Origin: Oscillospiraceae bacterium
Lineage (GTDB): Bacteria; Bacillota; Clostridia; Oscillospirales; Acutalibacteraceae
DNA: 64,000 nucleotides
Reading direction: 5' to 3'
NCBI GenBank assembly: GCA_031256825.1
Contig: JAIRPV010000004.1
Span: 17,402 to 81,401 of the forward strand
Below the pieces are notes generated by a model. That model was not told where the DNA came from, made no database searches, and saw only the letters and a list, made by a program, of their open reading frames with translations. Position numbers and translations under genes: made by a program. Below, piece after piece: positions 8,491 to 17,005 of the stretch; within the stretch, counting starts at the first letter, position 1; each line of letters opens with the position of its first letter.

Positions 8491-8519
8491 TGCTTATGCG
8501 GGGGATGTCCGGGATATGC
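8491..8519 (-). promoter_or_regulatory. Putative sigma-E promoter of spoIIIA
   Basis: On the minus strand GCATATC and CATAAGCA are separated by 14 bases, close to mother-cell sigma-E promoters. The site lies about 30 bases before the spoIIIAA start. spoIIIA is under sigma-E in Bacillus, so the position makes sense. Confidence 0.4.
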
Positions 8520-8629
8520 CCGGGCGCGGAACATCAGAAGCGATTTTTGGCCGGGAGCGATCCAGAAGAATTTTTGCGCATGATGATACCGACAAAAAAA
8601 TTTTGCTTTCACGGTTTGCCGTTACCCTC

Positions 8630-8658
8630 TTGACAAAATTCTTTTGCGCGTGTAAAAT
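8630..8658 (+). promoter_or_regulatory. Sigma-A-type promoter for the GPH transporter gene
   Basis: TTGACA and TAAAAT are separated by 17 bases, with the start codon about 45 bases downstream. Confidence 0.8.
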
Positions 8659-8701
8659 AAAAGAGGATTTTTAGACAAACGCGGAATCAATCAAAGAGAG
8701 G

Positions 8702-10141
8702 ATGAGTCTATTGTCATTTTTAGACCGGAAACTCGTTCAGACGGACACGGGAGAAGAAACCTACCTGACCTGGAAAGAAACCCTGTCTTACGCCGTTGGC
8801 AAGGGCGCGCAGGGCATGTCCACCTCTATCATGAGTTCGTCCTATGTGAATTACTTCATCACGAACATCTTCCGCATCCCAACGGCAACGGCGGCACGCA
8901 TCCGTTTATACTGCGGCATATGGGACGCCATCAACGACCCTATCATGGGGGTCATCATCGACAAAACGCGCACAAAGCACGGCAAAATGCGGCCTTACAT
9001 CCGCTGGGCGCCCTATCTTTCGGCACTGTTCACGCTGCTGTTTTTTTTGGGCCGCCCGGATTGGCCCTACGCGTTTAAACTGACGATGATGAGCATTGCG
9101 TTCGTGGGCTGGGACATGGCGTATACGGCGGTGGACGTGCCCATTGGGGCGCTCGCGTTTTCGATGACGCCCAACGGCATTGAGCGCACGAAGCTCTTTG
9201 GGTATTCCAATATTACGCGCGGCATCATCGGCGCTATCGCGGGCGGCATTGTGCCCGTGGCGCTGATGATCCCCTATTTTCAGTCGAACACCACGCCGGC
9301 TTATACCGCGGCGGCAATTGTTGCGGGCGCGGGGATGGTGCTGCTGACGCGGCCCACGTTTTATTTCACGAAAGAGCGCGCCGCTTATTCGGAGGATGTG
9401 CCGAGCCTGATGGAATGCCTGCGGCTGCTGATACACAACAAGCCGCTGTTCATGCTGGTGATTTCGAATGTGCTGTTTCTCTTCGCCACCCTGCCCGCCG
9501 CCGCGCGGATGTATTTCGCGGTGGATTTGATGGGCAGCGGAAAGTTCACGATGCTGCTGGAAATAGCGGGCATGCCGTCGATGTTCCTGGCGGGGCTGAT
9601 TGTGCCGAAAATTGCCGAAAAGCTGGGGCGGCGCATGAACTTTAAGAAGTTTTATATGATCAGCTGCGCTGCGGCCGCCGGGGTTCACCTGCTGTTTTTC
9701 CTGACATGCCGGGGTCTGCTCAACCGGGAAAACACCCAGCAGGTGGGCTGGCCGTTCGCAATTTATATTCTTTTGCTGGCCGGGCTTTCGCTCATTCCGC
9801 TGGAGTTCAAAAACCTTTGCAGCAAAGAAATGGAAGCGGAAACGGTGGACTACATTGAGCGGCGCAGCGGCAAGCGAACAGAAGGCGTCATGCTTTCGGT
9901 CATCTCGTTCACGGGCAAGCTGCAAAACTCCGCTTCGTCCGCCGTGGCGCTCTGGATGCTGACGCTGGGGAAATACGCCACGCACAGCGACGCCGTGCCC
10001 GTGCCGCAGACGGCGAACGCGAAATTTGCCCTGTTCGCTATGTTTACGCTGATCCCCGCCGCCGCGTTCCTGCTGATGCTGATCCCCCTGAAATTCTATA
10101 ACGTGCAGGTCAAAAACAGCAAAACGGAGGCGGCGCAATGA
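8702..10141 (+). CDS. GPH-family (MFS) sugar or glycoside:cation symporter
   Basis: The 479-residue protein has about twelve membrane segments and matches the glycoside-pentoside-hexuronide:cation symporter group. Support comes from the N-terminal WDAINDPIMGVIIDKTRTKHGKMRPYI-type loop, with its Asp pair and basic RPY motif, and the WDMAYTAVDVPIGAL segment. It probably imports a glycoside or oligosaccharide with a cation; the substrate cannot be told. The ATG at 8702 sits very close to AGAGAGG, so the in-frame TTG at 8711 is an alternative start. Its last four bases overlap the phosphoesterase start (ATGA), so the two are coupled. Confidence 0.88.
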   Translation: MSLLSFLDRKLVQTDTGEETYLTWKETLSYAVGKGAQGMSTSIMSSSYVNYFITNIFRIPTATAARIRLYCGIWDAINDPIMGVIIDKTRTKHGKMRPYIRWAPYLSALFTLLFFLGRPDWPYAFKLTMMSIAFVGWDMAYTAVDVPIGALAFSMTPNGIERTKLFGYSNITRGIIGAIAGGIVPVALMIPYFQSNTTPAYTAAAIVAGAGMVLLTRPTFYFTKERAAYSEDVPSLMECLRLLIHNKPLFMLVISNVLFLFATLPAAARMYFAVDLMGSGKFTMLLEIAGMPSMFLAGLIVPKIAEKLGRRMNFKKFYMISCAAAAGVHLLFFLTCRGLLNRENTQQVGWPFAIYILLLAGLSLIPLEFKNLCSKEMEAETVDYIERRSGKRTEGVMLSVISFTGKLQNSASSAVALWMLTLGKYATHSDAVPVPQTANAKFALFAMFTLIPAAAFLLMLIPLKFYNVQVKNSKTEAAQ

Positions 10142-11496
10142 AACTGGCCGTCATTGCCGACCCGCACTATTATTCCCGCGCGCTGGGCTGCGCCGGCGAA
10201 GCCTACGAGCTGCGCTCCGGTTCAGACCAGAAATTTCTCGCGGAAACAGGCGATATTGTGCAAGCGGCGTTCGAGCGCCTGGCGCAAGAGCGGCCCGACG
10301 CGGTGCTGATAGCGGGCGACCTGACCGACAACGGCGAAGCCCTGAGCCACGAAGAATTCCGCGAACTGCTGCGCAACCTTCAGCGGCAGGTTCCTGTCTA
10401 CGTCATCACCGCCACGCACGACTGGTGCTCCGACGGGCGCAACAAGCGCTACGAGGGCGGCCGGGAAATTTTTGATGTAGCAACGCTGAAAAGCGGCGAA
10501 CTGCGGGACTATTACGCCGACTTTGGGCCGAACCAGGCGTTCAGCGAATATACGACGGCCATTGGCACATCTTCCTGCGCCATTGCGCTTTCGGACGAGG
10601 TAACGCTGCTGGCGCTCAACGACGACCAAAACGGCAAAGGCCGCGCGGGCTACGACACAGCGCACCTGCAATGGATCTTAGCGCGGCTGGCCGAAGCGAA
10701 AGCGGAGGGCAAAACCGTTGTTGCCATGCAGCACCATTTGCTTTGCGCGCACATCGACGGGCTGTTCAGCAACGGCATGCGCATTGGCGACGCAGACGAA
10801 ATCGCCGCCGCGCTGGCCGACGCGGGGCTGCGGTATCTGATCACCGGGCATTCGCATATGCACGATATCGCGGCGTATCTTTCGCCCGCAGGGAACGCGA
10901 TTTATGATATCAACGTAGGCTCCGTCTGCGGGTATCCCGCGCCGATTCTGCTGCTGGAACTGGCGGACGGCGCGGCGCGCCTGCGCACGATTTATCTGGA
11001 AGGCTTTCGCTTTGCGGAGCACGCCGGGCAGATGATCACCCGGGTGTTCGACGGCGCGGCCATGGGCAAAGACGAATTCATCAAGCGCGTCAACGCTCTG
11101 GGCGCAAACGGAACGCAGCTCGCAAAATTTTATCCGCTGATCCGCCCGGCGCTGAGCCATTTGCGAAAAATAAGCGTGCCGCGCGCCGCAAAACTGCTAT
11201 GCCTGCTCACGTTCGGCAAAGCCATACGCCGCAGGGAACTGCGGGAACTGCCGGATATCCCCGCGCTGGAGCTGGCGCTGCGCGTTTTTTTGTCGTCATT
11301 CGAAGGCGGCGCGCTGCTCGCGCCCGGCAGCGGCGCCTATCAAGCCGCCATGGCCGCCGCCCGCGCGCCGGGGTGTTTTGTGAAAAACAGTCTCACGCGC
11401 CGTTTGCCAACGGCCATGGATCGCCTGCTGCGGGGAAACCCCCTCATGGCAAACATGCGGGCGGGCGAAACCGTTACGCTCGCGGCGCCCGACTGA
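10138..11496 (+). CDS. Calcineurin-like metallophosphoesterase
   Basis: This 452-residue protein carries the metallophosphoesterase fingerprint: D-x-H (ADPHY), GDLTDNGE, a THDW variant of the usual GNHD block, MQHHLL and GHSHMHD. The change of Asn-His-Asp to Thr-His-Asp is noteworthy, because that Asn normally bridges the metals. It has no signal peptide and is likely cytoplasmic. The ATG overlaps the transporter stop, so it probably acts on something the symporter brings in, such as a phosphorylated sugar or phosphodiester; that is inference. The C-terminal third lacks recognisable motifs. Confidence 0.85.
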   Translation: MKLAVIADPHYYSRALGCAGEAYELRSGSDQKFLAETGDIVQAAFERLAQERPDAVLIAGDLTDNGEALSHEEFRELLRNLQRQVPVYVITATHDWCSDGRNKRYEGGREIFDVATLKSGELRDYYADFGPNQAFSEYTTAIGTSSCAIALSDEVTLLALNDDQNGKGRAGYDTAHLQWILARLAEAKAEGKTVVAMQHHLLCAHIDGLFSNGMRIGDADEIAAALADAGLRYLITGHSHMHDIAAYLSPAGNAIYDINVGSVCGYPAPILLLELADGAARLRTIYLEGFRFAEHAGQMITRVFDGAAMGKDEFIKRVNALGANGTQLAKFYPLIRPALSHLRKISVPRAAKLLCLLTFGKAIRRRELRELPDIPALELALRVFLSSFEGGALLAPGSGAYQAAMAAARAPGCFVKNSLTRRLPTAMDRLLRGNPLMANMRAGETVTLAAPD

Positions 11497-11545
11497 AGCC
11501 AAACGGCGCCTTCGCAAAAAATTCTTGCGCGCCCAAAAATTTCTC

Positions 11546-11574
11546 TTGCAATTTTCGCCGCACTGTGGTATAAT
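11546..11574 (+). promoter_or_regulatory. Sigma-A-type promoter of secG
   Basis: TTGCAA and TATAAT are spaced by 17 bases, about 50 bases before secG. Confidence 0.8.
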
Positions 11575-11624
11575 ACTTTGGCATAAAATATGGCGCTGAT
11601 ATCGCGCTTGGAGGTAGCTTCATT

Positions 11625-11879
11625 ATGGCATGGTACCAAATCGTTCTGGCGGCGGCTGTGATTCTGACTTCTGTCGTTATCACCGTTCTCGTCATGTTGC
11701 AGGAAAGCAAGGCGCAGGGTCTTTCCGGCGTAATCGCCGGCGGGGCCGACAACTTGTTTGGCAAAACAAAAGGCCGCTCCTACGAAGACAAGCTGGTGAA
11801 ATACACCAAATGGGCCACGATAGTGTTCTTTGGGCTAACCCTTGGCGGCACGCTGCTGTTCCTGTTCTGGGTGCGCTGA
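11625..11879 (+). CDS. secG: Preprotein translocase subunit SecG
   Basis: SecG is an 84-residue membrane subunit that assists SecYE during SecA-driven export. Two membrane helices (about 4-24 and 61-81) flank the conserved loop QESKAQGLSGVIAGGADNLFGK. GGAGGT precedes the ATG. In many Clostridia secG is followed by rnr and smpB; here it is followed by a radical SAM gene, with a weak hairpin between. Confidence 0.95.
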   Translation: MAWYQIVLAAAVILTSVVITVLVMLQESKAQGLSGVIAGGADNLFGKTKGRSYEDKLVKYTKWATIVFFGLTLGGTLLFLFWVR

Positions 11880-11906
11880 CAAGCCGCGGAAAGGGAAAAC
11901 ATGGCT

Positions 11907-11930
11907 GGGCGGGGTTTGTCCGCCCGGTTT
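11907..11930 (+). terminator. Possible terminator after secG
   Basis: GGGCGG pairs with CCGCCC around a seven-base loop and is followed by GGTTTTGTT. The stem is short and the T-tract interrupted, so read-through into the next gene is likely. Confidence 0.45.
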
Positions 11931-11963
11931 TGTTGTGTTCGCGCAGCAAAGGAGGAACCGCCG

Positions 11964-13259
11964 ATGCCGACCGCCCTGCTCATCACCGTTTCCAGCGACG
12001 AGATCAAACGCATTCGCCGCGCGCGGTATATCAAATTTCAGCAATGCACCATGCCCTATCTCGCGGCGCTGTTCCCGCCGGGATGGCGCGTGGTGCATAT
12101 TGACGAGGAAACGCAGACGCCGGACTACGACGGCAGCTACGACCTGGTGGGGCTGACCTTCCATACGCCATGCTGCCGCCATGCTTACGCGATCGCGGCG
12201 GAGTTCCGCGCGCGCGGCGCTTATGTGATCATGGGCGGGCCGCATGTATCGCTGCTGCCGGACGAGGCGGAGCAATATGCCGACAGCATTTTTGTTGGAG
12301 AAGCCGAGCGCACGCTGCCGCAGTTTTTTTTGGATTTTGCCCACGGGCAGCCCAAAAAGCGATACAGCGACCCCGTGCCGGTTGATCTGCGGCACGCGCC
12401 GCAGCTGCTGACGGAGCATTTTCACCGGGCCGATCACACGGCGGGCACGCTGTTCGCCACGCGCGGCTGCCCACACAACTGCGAATTCTGCGCGATTGCC
12501 TGCATGTATCGCGGCGGCTTGCGGCGCAGGCCTGTGGAGGCCGTTGCAAGGGATTTTGCCGCCCTGCGCGGCAAAGTTGTGGTCTTTTGGGACGACAACC
12601 TTTCGGCGGACATGGAATACGCGAAGGAGCTGTGCCGGGCGATCGCGCCGTACCACAAATGGTGGACGTCGCAAGCCGGCGTGCGCGCCGGGGAGGACGA
12701 CGAATTTTTGGCTCTGGCACACCAAAGCGGCTGCCGGCACCTGTTCCTTGGCTTCGAGAGCGTATCGCAAATGTCGCTGGATGGCGCGAACAAATCGTTC
12801 AACCAGGCGGAGCGCTATCGGGATATCATCCGGCGCGTGCATTCCCATGGGATTTCCGTTCAGGCGGGCGTTGTTTTTGGGTTCGACAGCGACGGGCCGG
12901 ATGTATTCGATCGGACGTTGGATTTTTTGCGCGAAAACGGCGTTGATCAGGCCACGTTTAATATGCTCACACCTTACCCCGGCACGCCGCTGTTCGCGCG
13001 GCTGAAGGCCGAGGGCCGCATCCTCACGGAGGACTGGGCAAAATACAACTCCCGCGAAGACGTGGTGTTCCAGCCAAAGCGCATGACGCCGGAACAGCTG
13101 CTCGCGGGATTCCGGCATGTGAACCGGGAATTTTATACGCTGGGCCACATCGCCGCGCGCATGCGGCGATCGCGCACGAATACCTATTGGGTGCTGCCGC
13201 TGAACCTGCTCTATTGGGGATTGCTGCGCGCCCGCCGCTGTTTAAAAGAACCATCATAA
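11964..13259 (+). CDS. B12-binding-domain radical SAM protein
   Basis: The start is the ATG at 11964 (MPTALLI), after AAAGGAGG; the track start at 11901 lies in the terminator. The 431-residue protein has an N-terminal cobalamin-binding-like domain (about 1-135; VGLTFHTPCCRHAYAIA, VIMGGPHVSLLPDEA) and a radical SAM domain with C-x3-C-x2-C in RGCPHNCEFCAIAC (about residue 160). It belongs with P-methyltransferase/MiaB-like class B enzymes, or with lipid and quinone-modifying relatives. The substrate is unknown. The C-terminus has a short hydrophobic stretch (YWVLPLNLLYWGLL). The following gene is 16 bases away, so it may share a function. Confidence 0.85.
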   Translation: MPTALLITVSSDEIKRIRRARYIKFQQCTMPYLAALFPPGWRVVHIDEETQTPDYDGSYDLVGLTFHTPCCRHAYAIAAEFRARGAYVIMGGPHVSLLPDEAEQYADSIFVGEAERTLPQFFLDFAHGQPKKRYSDPVPVDLRHAPQLLTEHFHRADHTAGTLFATRGCPHNCEFCAIACMYRGGLRRRPVEAVARDFAALRGKVVVFWDDNLSADMEYAKELCRAIAPYHKWWTSQAGVRAGEDDEFLALAHQSGCRHLFLGFESVSQMSLDGANKSFNQAERYRDIIRRVHSHGISVQAGVVFGFDSDGPDVFDRTLDFLRENGVDQATFNMLTPYPGTPLFARLKAEGRILTEDWAKYNSREDVVFQPKRMTPEQLLAGFRHVNREFYTLGHIAARMRRSRTNTYWVLPLNLLYWGLLRARRCLKEPS

Positions 13260-13275
13260 AAAAGGGAGATGCGGT

Positions 13276-14589
13276 ATGGCGCACGCATGCACGTTCAGCG
13301 CGCAGGAAAAGGCCGCGCTGCTGCGCAACCCCGACCGGGGATTGCGCATGGAAACCTATCTGACGCCGGGGGAACCGCCGCAAAGTTACCCCGGCGGCGC
13401 TGCGGAGGATCCCTACGAACGGCTGCTGCGGCTCGTTGAAAAATACCGGGAAGACAGCCCCACGGTCACACAGCTCTATATTTATTTGAGCCGCTACCGC
13501 GAAAAGCCGCTGGACGACCGGGCCTTCGGGCAGATGGATCGCATGCTGGAACTGTGTCGCGCGCAGGGCTTAAGGGTGCTGCTGCGCTTTGCGTATCAAA
13601 ACGAACACGAGCCGGACGCGGAATGGGACCATGTGCGCGGGCACCTGGATCAACTGACGCAGTGGTTCGCCGCGCGCGCGGCGCTGATTGACGAAACCGT
13701 CTGCGCCGTGCAGGCGGGCGTTGTTGGCGCCTGGGGCGAGGGGCACAGCAACGAACGCCTGCACAGCCGCTATATTGGGCAGGCCCTTGACGCGGTCTGC
13801 CGGATGACGCCGGAAAATCTGTTTGTTCAGGTGCGCACTTTGGAGCTAATGGAAAAAATTGCGCCGCGGTATCAGGCGCGGCTGGCTCTGCACGACGACT
13901 ACCTCATAGGGGAACCGAACGGCGTCTGGAGCTTTTTCCTGAACCAACAGCCCAGCCCGGCGCAGGAGGCGCGGTTTTGCCGCACGCTCAACGACGCGGA
14001 AATGCCCTGGGGCCGGGCGAACTATATGGACAAAGACGATGGCGCGCCGCTCCACGCCCTGCCCGCCCGGGATGTTCTGCGGCAGGTGAAGCAATACTGC
14101 CTTTCCACGCTGTCGCTCGAACACAATTACCGGGAAGACTGCGGCCCCACCGCGCCCTATTCCCTGGCCCGCTGGAAGGACGAAATGATTGCGCCGGAGG
14201 AACTGGCCCGGCTGGGCCTGCCGTGTTTGCCCGCGCTGTTTGAGGCTGGGCGTCTGTCGGTATACGACTACCTGCGCTACCATTTGGGATACCTTCTGAC
14301 CATACCGGAGATGGCCGCCACCGGGCGGCGGCTGCGCTTCGCGATCCAGAACCACGGCTTTGCCGCGCCGCTCAACTGCAATTATCTTTGCGTTGCGGCG
14401 GGCGGCAAGGAATACCCCGTGGAGGGGTATGACAAGTTCGCGCTGGGTTCAATGCAGCGCTGCGATTATGTGGTTGACTTGCCGGAAGAAGCGGCGGGCC
14501 AAACGGTGGAAATCAAACTGGCCCGCTCCCGGGGCAGCGGCATTTGCGTCGCCTTCGCGGGGGGCGCGGGAGCCCATAGACAGGTCTAA
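13276..14589 (+). CDS. DUF4874/DUF4832-type protein, TIM-barrel glycosidase-like
   Basis: The 437-residue protein starts with the family-like block NPDRGLRMETYLT, and the barrel region contains VTQLYIYLSRY, GLRVLLRFAYQNE and QAGVVGAWGEGHSN. The C-terminal 90 residues look like a beta-sandwich (RLRFAIQNHGFAAPLN), as in DUF4832. Homologues are usually secreted glycoside-active proteins, but no signal peptide is visible here. It sits 16 bases after the radical SAM gene with a GGGAG site, so the two are probably one operon. Confidence 0.75.
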   Translation: MAHACTFSAQEKAALLRNPDRGLRMETYLTPGEPPQSYPGGAAEDPYERLLRLVEKYREDSPTVTQLYIYLSRYREKPLDDRAFGQMDRMLELCRAQGLRVLLRFAYQNEHEPDAEWDHVRGHLDQLTQWFAARAALIDETVCAVQAGVVGAWGEGHSNERLHSRYIGQALDAVCRMTPENLFVQVRTLELMEKIAPRYQARLALHDDYLIGEPNGVWSFFLNQQPSPAQEARFCRTLNDAEMPWGRANYMDKDDGAPLHALPARDVLRQVKQYCLSTLSLEHNYREDCGPTAPYSLARWKDEMIAPEELARLGLPCLPALFEAGRLSVYDYLRYHLGYLLTIPEMAATGRRLRFAIQNHGFAAPLNCNYLCVAAGGKEYPVEGYDKFALGSMQRCDYVVDLPEEAAGQTVEIKLARSRGSGICVAFAGGAGAHRQV

Positions 14590-14653
14590 AGCTGCGCTTC
14601 CAAAATATTCCCTGTAAATTCATGGAGAAATCCCATAAAATTTCAAAAAGTGC

Positions 14654-14682
14654 TTGACATTCGGCAAATTATATGGTATTAT
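14654..14682 (+). promoter_or_regulatory. Strong sigma-A-type promoter upstream of a terminator
   Basis: TTGACA and TATTAT are separated by 17 bases. Transcription would reach a perfect hairpin at 14761-14797 before the cysteine-rich gene at 14917. Confidence 0.75.
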
Positions 14683-14689
14683 TAGTTTA

Positions 14690-14797
14690 ACGAGGTAATT
14701 CGCGAAGTTGCACAGCCTACAGTATGCTTTCTTCAAGACGCTTGATCTTTTTCTTTTCAGCAACAGCCGGTGCACTGTCATCGGCTGTTGTTGTTTT
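14690..14797 (+). ncRNA. Candidate about 105-base small RNA or attenuated leader
   Basis: The segment is bounded by a consensus promoter (14654-14682) and a perfect terminator hairpin. It contains no start codon with a ribosome binding site that yields a plausible peptide. It may be an independent small RNA or a leader that attenuates the gene at 14917. No known family was recognised. Confidence 0.4.
14761..14797 (+). terminator. Intrinsic terminator or attenuator
   Basis: CAACAGCCG pairs perfectly with CGGCTGTTG around a 12-base loop and is followed by TTGTTTTT. Confidence 0.8.
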
Positions 14798-14916
14798 TAT
14801 GCCGCCCGGGAGCCATACCGGGCACGCGGCGCAGGGTGTTTTGCACCCCCGCCCGCCCGAGGGCATATATTATGAATGGGCATTGCCCCAATTAATTCAA
14901 AGGAGTATGAATCAAC

Positions 14917-15270
14917 ATGATGGATGTTTCCGGCTGCGGCATCGGCGGGTTCGGCAAGGGCCTTTTGGGCGCTAGCGTGCTCGGCCTCGGCGGAGCGGCA
15001 GGCCTTGCTGGGCTAGGGCTGATTGCCGGCAGCAATAACTGCTGCGAAGCGTCGCGCCCCCGCTACAAGCAAGTGACCACCTACCAGGAAGTGACGGCCT
15101 ACAAACCACAAACCACCTACAAGCCCGTCACCGTCTACCGCCCCGAGACCACGTATGTTCCCTACAAAACCTGCAAGCCTGTTACCACCTGCGTGGAAGT
15201 GCCGCAGGCCCCGCGCTGCAACAAACCACACGGCCCAACGTGCTGCTGCAGCATTTGCTGCTGCGAATGA
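14917..15270 (+). CDS. Cysteine-rich, Tyr-Lys/Thr repeat protein (spore-coat-like)
   Basis: This 117-residue protein has three parts. A glycine/leucine-rich hydrophobic N-terminus (about 8-38; GFGKGLLGASVLGLGGAAG) comes first. A middle of short degenerate repeats follows (YKxVTTYQ, YKPQTTYK, YRPETTYVP; six to seven copies of about 7-8 residues). The C-terminus is cysteine-rich and ends CCCSICCCE. AGGAG lies 11 bases before the ATG pair at 14917/14920. The repeats and cysteine clusters resemble cross-linked structural proteins such as spore-coat or exosporium components. No family recognised. It is a single gene ended by a strong hairpin. Confidence 0.7.
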   Translation: MMDVSGCGIGGFGKGLLGASVLGLGGAAGLAGLGLIAGSNNCCEASRPRYKQVTTYQEVTAYKPQTTYKPVTVYRPETTYVPYKTCKPVTTCVEVPQAPRCNKPHGPTCCCSICCCE

Positions 15271-15295
15271 CGCACAACGAACATGACCGCGCAAA

Positions 15296-15332
15296 CGCCC
15301 CTCCCGGCCGGGAGGGGCGCTGCCGTATGGGC
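15296..15332. terminator. Hairpin between convergent genes
   Basis: CGCCCCTCCC pairs with GGGAGGGGCG with only a GGCC turn. TTTATTTTTTT follows about 20 bases later on the plus strand. It separates the cysteine-rich gene from the convergent glycosidase-like gene. Confidence 0.65.
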
Positions 15333-15337
15333 GGGCT

Positions 15338-16636
15338 TTATTTTTTTGCCCAAAGCTTTTGCACGGTGTAGTAGGCGGGCTTCGGCGTGCCGTCGCGGTA
15401 TACCAGACCCCAGCGGGTTTCGATCGGGCAATCGGGCTGGCCGCAAACGTAGCAGTATTCAGAATCGGAATAGCAATAGATAAACGAGCCGATGAGGTAT
15501 TTTTTCTTTTCCAGCTTCGGCAGCATGACGGAATAGAACTTCGCCTGGCCTTCCGGGGTGTGCGGGTAGCCTTTGATGACCACGTTCTCTGGCATTTCTT
15601 TGTAAAGATGCAGCTTCATATCGGATGTGGAACCGAACAAGTAATCGCCCCAGTCGCCGGAAGCGTTATTGTAAACCTGATCGCGCAGCCGTTGCGGCAG
15701 CTTTGCGACGAACTTCTTGATGTCCTTGCGGGCTTCCGCCTCGCTCGAGGCGCCATATTTTTTCAGCAGCGCCGTTTTTTCGGCCTCTGTTTTGGGCGCG
15801 CCGTCGCCGATATAGCCAAACTCCGTCATGATAATGGGCTTGCCGGTGAAGCTCCACATATAATCCAGCATGGTGTCGAAGAGCCAGATCCAATTGCCGA
15901 TGGCGGCAAAGCAGCCCAGATACAGATCAAGCCCGATGTAATCGCAGTATTTATAGTAGGGCTGCATGGCGGCGTGTTCGTCGGCCTGGGGGCCGGAGGA
16001 ATTATAGCCAATGATCACATTGCCGCGCACGGGATACATGGCCTCCAGGTTCATGCCGAGGAAGCGGATGCATTCCTCAAAGGTCAGGGGCAGGGCAAAC
16101 CGGGGCAATGTGAGTTCGTTGCTCACCTGTATGGCGCCGATGAGGCCCTTCAAATCCTTCAGGAGGAAGCGGGCAATCTCTTTTACGCGGGCCTCGTTTT
16201 CCGGCTTGCGCGGATCGACCCCAAACTCAATGTAATCTTTTGGATAGGGGGTAACGGCAAAAATTTTGATGCCCGCGTTGTTGAAGCGCTTCATGCGCGC
16301 TTTCCATTCCTGATAGCTCTGGCGGATTTTCCCGTTCTTTTCGAAGGGGAAGGGGATGTCAGCACGATTCCACTCAATCCCCGAGGCGGCGATTTGTTTG
16401 TAGTTGTCGTTCGCGTGGCAAACGCCTTTGAGATAACCGCCCGCCCGCGCCTTGACTTCCTGGACTTCCTTCGAAGTTTTGGCCTTAAAGGGATAGGTGG
16501 CCAGCGCCGAGGGCACGTAGACGATGGAGGGCGGAATTTGGTGCTTGATCCAGTCCTCCGCGCTCCGATAGGGCGGGATCAGATTAAGAACGAAAGAGAG
16601 CAGCGCGATCAGGAGGGAGGTGGCAATTTTGATCAT
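15338..16636 (-). CDS. Secreted or membrane-anchored clan-A-like glycoside hydrolase
   Basis: The start is the ATG at 16636 (MIKIATSLLIALL) after AAGGAGC; the track frame runs upstream without support. The 432-residue protein has an N-terminal hydrophobic segment (about 3-18) with no clear cleavage site, then a TIM-barrel-type sequence. Candidate catalytic glutamates are in QVSNELTLP (acid/base position) and IIMTEFGYIG (nucleophile position), the arrangement of clan GH-A. The C-terminal part has a CYVCGQPDCP cysteine cluster. The substrate is unknown. It has its own promoter at 16677-16704 and probably acts on the cell surface. Confidence 0.7.
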   Translation of the reverse strand: MIKIATSLLIALLSFVLNLIPPYRSAEDWIKHQIPPSIVYVPSALATYPFKAKTSKEVQEVKARAGGYLKGVCHANDNYKQIAASGIEWNRADIPFPFEKNGKIRQSYQEWKARMKRFNNAGIKIFAVTPYPKDYIEFGVDPRKPENEARVKEIARFLLKDLKGLIGAIQVSNELTLPRFALPLTFEECIRFLGMNLEAMYPVRGNVIIGYNSSGPQADEHAAMQPYYKYCDYIGLDLYLGCFAAIGNWIWLFDTMLDYMWSFTGKPIIMTEFGYIGDGAPKTEAEKTALLKKYGASSEAEARKDIKKFVAKLPQRLRDQVYNNASGDWGDYLFGSTSDMKLHLYKEMPENVVIKGYPHTPEGQAKFYSVMLPKLEKKKYLIGSFIYCYSDSEYCYVCGQPDCPIETRWGLVYRDGTPKPAYYTVQKLWAKK

Positions 16637-16676
16637 AAAGAACGCTCCTTTTCTGCCATGAATTGGACATATTTTA

Positions 16677-16704
16677 ATTATAGCACGTCTGATGGGCTTG
16701 TCAA
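16677..16704 (-). promoter_or_regulatory. Promoter of the glycosidase-like gene
   Basis: TTGACA and TATAAT on the minus strand are spaced by 16 bases, about 40 bases before the start codon. Confidence 0.8.
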
Positions 16705-16721
16705 GAAAAATTTTTAAAACG

Positions 16722-16747
16722 CAAAAAAACAGCGGCCAAACGGCCGC
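16722..16747 (-). terminator. Intrinsic terminator
   Basis: On the minus strand GCGGCC-GTTT-GGCCGC is followed by TGTTTTTTT. It isolates the small gene at 16830-16979 from the glycosidase-like gene. Confidence 0.8.
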
Positions 16748-16777
16748 CCCCTGCGTCAACCCCCCATAAAACAGCAA

Positions 16778-16810
16778 CAGGAGCCGGCGGATCGATCGTC
16801 CCGGCTCCTG
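16778..16810 (-). terminator. Hairpin after the 49-residue gene
   Basis: CAGGAGCCGG pairs perfectly with CCGGCTCCTG around 13 bases and is followed on the minus strand by TTGCTGTTTTA. Together with the next hairpin it forms a double terminator. Confidence 0.65.
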
Positions 16811-16829
16811 CCCCCTGGTTCCAGATTGC

Positions 16830-16979
16830 TCATGCGCGGTACGCGCGGGCAATGGCATCCAGGGCAAGCAACTTGCTCAGCCTGCGGAAAAAGCCCTTCT
16901 GCTCTTGCGCTTCCCGCAGCAACCGGCGTGCTTCGGTTTGGATATACGCTTCCCAGCTTGCATTGTGGTACATTCCCAT
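16830..16979 (-). CDS. Small basic helical protein (49 aa)
   Basis: This ORF is below the track cutoff but has a full transcription unit: a TTGACA-17-TATAAT promoter, an AAAGGAGGG ribosome binding site, the ATG at 16979, and two terminators after it. The protein is amphipathic and rich in Arg, Ala and Leu (TEARRLLREAQEQKGFFRRL), without a membrane segment. I do not recognise it. It could be a small regulator or a sporulation-linked peptide. An 11-bp dyad lies just upstream of the -35 box. Confidence 0.7.
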   Translation of the reverse strand: MGMYHNASWEAYIQTEARRLLREAQEQKGFFRRLSKLLALDAIARAYRA

Positions 16980-17005
16980 GCCCTCCTTTCGTTTGGTCTA
17001 CTGTT

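Noticed and set aside
14724-14975. 83-residue plus-strand ORF
   Set aside because: Starts in the leader, runs through a terminator hairpin and overlaps the cysteine-rich gene in another frame; no ribosome binding site.
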